Positions 5,693 to 7,985 of a stretch of DNA of 7,985 nucleotides are shown piece by piece. The stretch is from an uncultured Clostridia bacterium. GTDB taxonomy: Bacteria > Bacillota > Clostridia > Christensenellales > Borkfalkiaceae. The translations under genes and the position numbers were made by a program. The DNA lies in assembly GCA_947629845.1 (NCBI GenBank), contig CANRFD010000063.1, positions 1 to 7,985 on the forward strand, written 5' to 3'. The notes under the pieces were generated by a model. That model saw nothing but the letters and a program-made list of their open reading frames with translations, was not told the origin of the DNA and ran no database searches. The stretch's first letter is position 1, and the number at the start of each line of letters is the position of its first letter.

Positions 5693-7473
5693 GCGAGGAT
5701 TTTTCCGCCTTCATACGGACGCTCAAGGAGAGGAACGACATCGTCGAGGTCATCGGCTCCTACGTCACGCTGGAGCGGAAGGGGTACAACTACTGGGCGT
5801 GCTGCCCCTTCCACCACGAAAAGACGCCCTCCTTTTCCGTGAACGCCGCCGATAAGTACTATCACTGCTTCGGCTGCGGCGTCTCGGGCGACGTCATCGG
5901 GTTCGTGAAGGAGTACGAGAACGTCGATTTTTCGCAGGCGGTGCAGATCCTCGCCGCCCGCGCCGGGCTGGAAGTGCCCGCCTTCGACGATAAGTCCGCC
6001 GAGGAGAACGCCGCCAAGAAGAAGCAGCGGGACAGGCTGTCCGCGCTCATGAAGGACGCGGCGCGGTTCTATCTCGGCAATCTGCATTCGGGCAGGGCGG
6101 AGCCGCACGTGGAGTATCTCACCCGCCGCGGCGTCTCGCCCACCATCATCCGCAAGTTCGGGCTGGGCGCCTCGCTCGACTATCATTCGCTGCCCGCCCA
6201 CCTGCTCGCCGCCGGCTACACGCCCGAGGAGTGCGTCGAGAGCGGCGCATGCGTGCGCACGGAGGAGGGCAGGCTGATCGACGCCGAGGGCGAACGGCTC
6301 ATCATTCCCATCATCAACCACTTCGACGAGGTCGTCGCGTTCGGCGGGCGCATCCTGAAGCCGACCGACCGTGCGAAGTATAAAAACACCCGCGAAACGG
6401 TACTCTTCAATAAGAGCAAAAATCTCTTCAACATCAATCTCGTCAAGAAGGAGAAGCGCGCGGGCGGGCTGAAGTCGCTCATCATGGTGGAGGGGTATAT
6501 GGACGCCATCTCCCTCTATCAGGCAGGCTTCCGCAACGTCGTCGCGAGCATGGGGACGTCGCTCACCAAGGAGCAGGCGCGGCTGTGCAGGCGGTACTCC
6601 GAGAACGTGTTCATCAGCTACGACGGCGACTTCGCGGGGCAGAAGGCCAACCTGCGCGGGCTGGACATTTTGAAGCAGGAGGGCATCAAGGTGCGCGTCG
6701 TGCCCATGCCGGAGGGGCTCGACCCCGACGACGTCGTGCAAAAACAGGGCGCGGAGGGGTACCAGAGGTGCCTCGACGCCGCGATGCCGCTCATCGACTT
6801 CCGCATCCTCGCGGCGCAGCGGAAGTACGATCTCACCAAGACGGACGAGGTGCGCGACTTCGTGAAGGAGGCGCTGCCCATCGTACGGGAGGCGGAGAGC
6901 GCGACCGAACGCGAGGAGCTTTTGAAGAAGATCGCCGCGGCGTCGGGGGTGAGCCGCTCTGCGCTCGCCCGCGATCTGGAGAGCGTGCCCGCCGCCCCGC
7001 CCCCCAAGGGGCAGGAGGAAGCGCCCAAGGAGGACAGTTCGGACAGGCTGAAAAAGGCGGCGCGGTTCGTGCTCGCGGCCTGCCTTCTGAACAAGCCGTA
7101 CGCGGCGGGGTGCGACCTCTCGGCGTTCTCCTTCGCAAACCCTTCCCACCGCACGGTGGCGGGGTATGTGGCGGCCTCCCGCAGGAACGGCACGACGCGT
7201 GCGAGCGGCATCTTCGATCTCATGCAGGACGACGCCGAGCTCTCGGAGATACTCAACCTCGACTACGGCGACAACCTCGACGGCGTGCGTGCGGAGCGGT
7301 ACTTTTCCGACTGCGTCTCCACGCTGCTGCGGGCGGCGCTCACGGAGAAGATCGCCGAGGAGCGCAAGCGCTACGAGGAGGCGGAGACGCCCGAGGAGAA
7401 GCGGGAGGCGCTCTCCCGCATCGCGGAATACACCAAACAATCGAAAAACATCGGAAACGGAGGAAATCCATGA
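5689..7473 (+). CDS. dnaG: DNA primase
   Basis: DnaG makes the RNA primers for lagging-strand replication and works with the replicative helicase. The 594-residue protein shows all three domains. The N-terminal CHC2 zinc ribbon has Cys39, His42, Cys60 and Cys63 (CPFHHEKTPSF and YHCFGCGVSGD). The catalytic core carries the TOPRIM fold, with Glu268 in MVEGYMD, Asp312/Asp314 in SYDGDFAG, and the DPDD acidic cluster at 345-348. A Pro/Glu/Lys-rich linker at about 431-451 leads to the helicase-binding C-terminal domain, rich in charged helices. GGGAGGG at 5676-5682 is 6 bases before the ATG, which overlaps the dgt stop as ATGA. The stop overlaps rpoD the same way. A very long open frame on the opposite strand over this gene is a composition shadow. 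Confidence 0.98.
   Translation: MSEDFSAFIRTLKERNDIVEVIGSYVTLERKGYNYWACCPFHHEKTPSFSVNAADKYYHCFGCGVSGDVIGFVKEYENVDFSQAVQILAARAGLEVPAFDDKSAEENAAKKKQRDRLSALMKDAARFYLGNLHSGRAEPHVEYLTRRGVSPTIIRKFGLGASLDYHSLPAHLLAAGYTPEECVESGACVRTEEGRLIDAEGERLIIPIINHFDEVVAFGGRILKPTDRAKYKNTRETVLFNKSKNLFNINLVKKEKRAGGLKSLIMVEGYMDAISLYQAGFRNVVASMGTSLTKEQARLCRRYSENVFISYDGDFAGQKANLRGLDILKQEGIKVRVVPMPEGLDPDDVVQKQGAEGYQRCLDAAMPLIDFRILAAQRKYDLTKTDEVRDFVKEALPIVREAESATEREELLKKIAAASGVSRSALARDLESVPAAPPPKGQEEAPKEDSSDRLKKAARFVLAACLLNKPYAAGCDLSAFSFANPSHRTVAGYVAASRRNGTTRASGIFDLMQDDAELSEILNLDYGDNLDGVRAERYFSDCVSTLLRAALTEKIAEERKRYEEAETPEEKREALSRIAEYTKQSKNIGNGGNP
7459..7463 (+). promoter_or_regulatory. Strong ribosome binding site of rpoD inside dnaG
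   Basis: GGAGG lies 6 bases before ATG 7470, within the last codons of dnaG. It is the best Shine-Dalgarno match at any junction in the window and fixes the rpoD start. The first 17 or so codons after it are notably AT-rich for this genome, which should keep the initiation site unstructured. Confidence 0.75.
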
Positions 7474-7985
7474 ACAATATCGACGATCAAAAACTCAACG
7501 AACTCATCGAAAATATCTCCGCAGAGTACAAGATGAAGGGGAGCATTTCCACCAACGCGCTCTGCGACGTACTGGAAAAATACGATCTGAGCCCCGCGCA
7601 GATCGACGCCGTCTACAAGACGCTGCCCACGGTGGGCGTCGTCATCGTGGACGAGGACGAGCGCGACAAGGAACTCTTCGAACAGGCGCTCTCGGACATC
7701 GGGCTGGACGACCCCGTGAAGATGTACCTGAAGGACATCGGCCGCGTGCCCCTTCTTTCCGGCGACGAGGAGATCGAGCTTGCCCGCAGGATGCAGGAGG
7801 GGGACGAGGAGGCCAAGCGCCGCCTCTCCGAGAGCAACCTTCGCCTCGTCGTCTCCATCGCCAAGCGGTACGTGGGGCGCGGCATGCTCTTCCTCGATCT
7901 CATTCAGGAAGGCAACCTCGGGCTCATGAAGGCGGTCGAGAAGTTCGACTACCAGAAGGGCTTCAAATTCTCCACCTACGCGACG
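7470..7985 (+). CDS. rpoD: Primary RNA polymerase sigma factor (sigma-70/SigA), 3'-truncated
   Basis: The primary sigma factor directs RNA polymerase to housekeeping promoters. The frame from ATG 7470 stays open to the window end, giving 172 residues. A short acidic region 1.1-like segment occupies about 1-60 (ELIENISAEYKMKGSIS followed by VLEKYDLSPAQID). Region 1.2 runs from about 80 to 113 (DDPVKMYLKDIGRVPLLSGD), region 2.1 from about 119 (RLSESNLRLVVSIAKRYVG), region 2.2 includes FLDLIQEGNLGLMKAVEKFD, and the sequence stops in region 2.3 (FKFSTYAT). The promoter-contacting residues of region 2.4 and regions 3 and 4 are beyond the edge. The presence of regions 1.1 and 1.2 marks it as a primary rather than an alternative sigma factor. 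Its position after dnaG matches the classical macromolecular-synthesis operon. Confidence 0.97.
   Translation, partial: MNNIDDQKLNELIENISAEYKMKGSISTNALCDVLEKYDLSPAQIDAVYKTLPTVGVVIVDEDERDKELFEQALSDIGLDDPVKMYLKDIGRVPLLSGDEEIELARRMQEGDEEAKRRLSESNLRLVVSIAKRYVGRGMLFLDLIQEGNLGLMKAVEKFDYQKGFKFSTYAT

Noticed and set aside
5614..7440. 608-residue open frame on the minus strand covering dnaG
   Set aside because: It is fully antisense to a clear dnaG with all catalytic motifs, is rich in Arg, Ala, Leu, Val and His as expected from a GC-rich shadow, and shows no recognisable domain.

Overview
The window is GC-rich (roughly two thirds G+C by eye), densely coding, and every gene I can support lies on the + strand. 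It looks like a chromosomal segment of a GC-rich member of the Clostridia (Bacillota), probably an uncultured gut-type lineage. The reasons are the Bacillus/Clostridium-style chorismate synthase (RQGGYGRG block), a type II dehydroquinase inside the aro cluster, the dgt-dnaG-rpoD order, and a primary sigma factor with a short region 1.1. The lineage is inference from gene style and order only.

Region 1 (2-4532) is a six-gene operon for chorismate synthesis: aroC (5' end outside the window), aroB, aroE, aroQ, aroK and an SDR-family reductase. Every junction overlaps: four are ATGA start/stop overlaps and one (aroB/aroE) is a 7-base overlap, so the genes are probably translationally coupled. The cluster encodes five of the seven steps from DAHP to chorismate: AroB (step 2), AroQ (3), AroE (4), AroK (5) and AroC (7). 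DAHP synthase and EPSP synthase (aroA) are not in the window and may lie upstream. The last gene, the SDR, is not a pathway enzyme. It looks FabG-like and carries a signature I associate with EF-P 5-aminopentanone reductase (YmfI).

Region 2 (4533-4669) is the only intergenic space, 137 bases and clearly AT-rich. It holds a perfect 9+9 inverted repeat (4558-4578), a CodY-box-like element (4582-4596), a weak hairpin followed by a T run that may end the aro operon (4590-4621), and a purine-rich ribosome binding site for the next gene.

Region 3 (4670-7985) is a macromolecular-synthesis operon: dgt (HD-domain dNTP triphosphohydrolase), dnaG (primase) and rpoD (primary sigma factor, cut by the window end), again joined by ATGA overlaps. 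It links dNTP pool control, replication priming and housekeeping transcription.

The content is essentially housekeeping. I found no mobile element, CRISPR array, tRNA, rRNA or clearly new system. The points most worth checking are the unusual cofactor-loop sequence of AroE, the identity of the SDR, the inverted repeats between the two operons, and a strict coupling between Glu codon choice and the following Ile/Phe codon.
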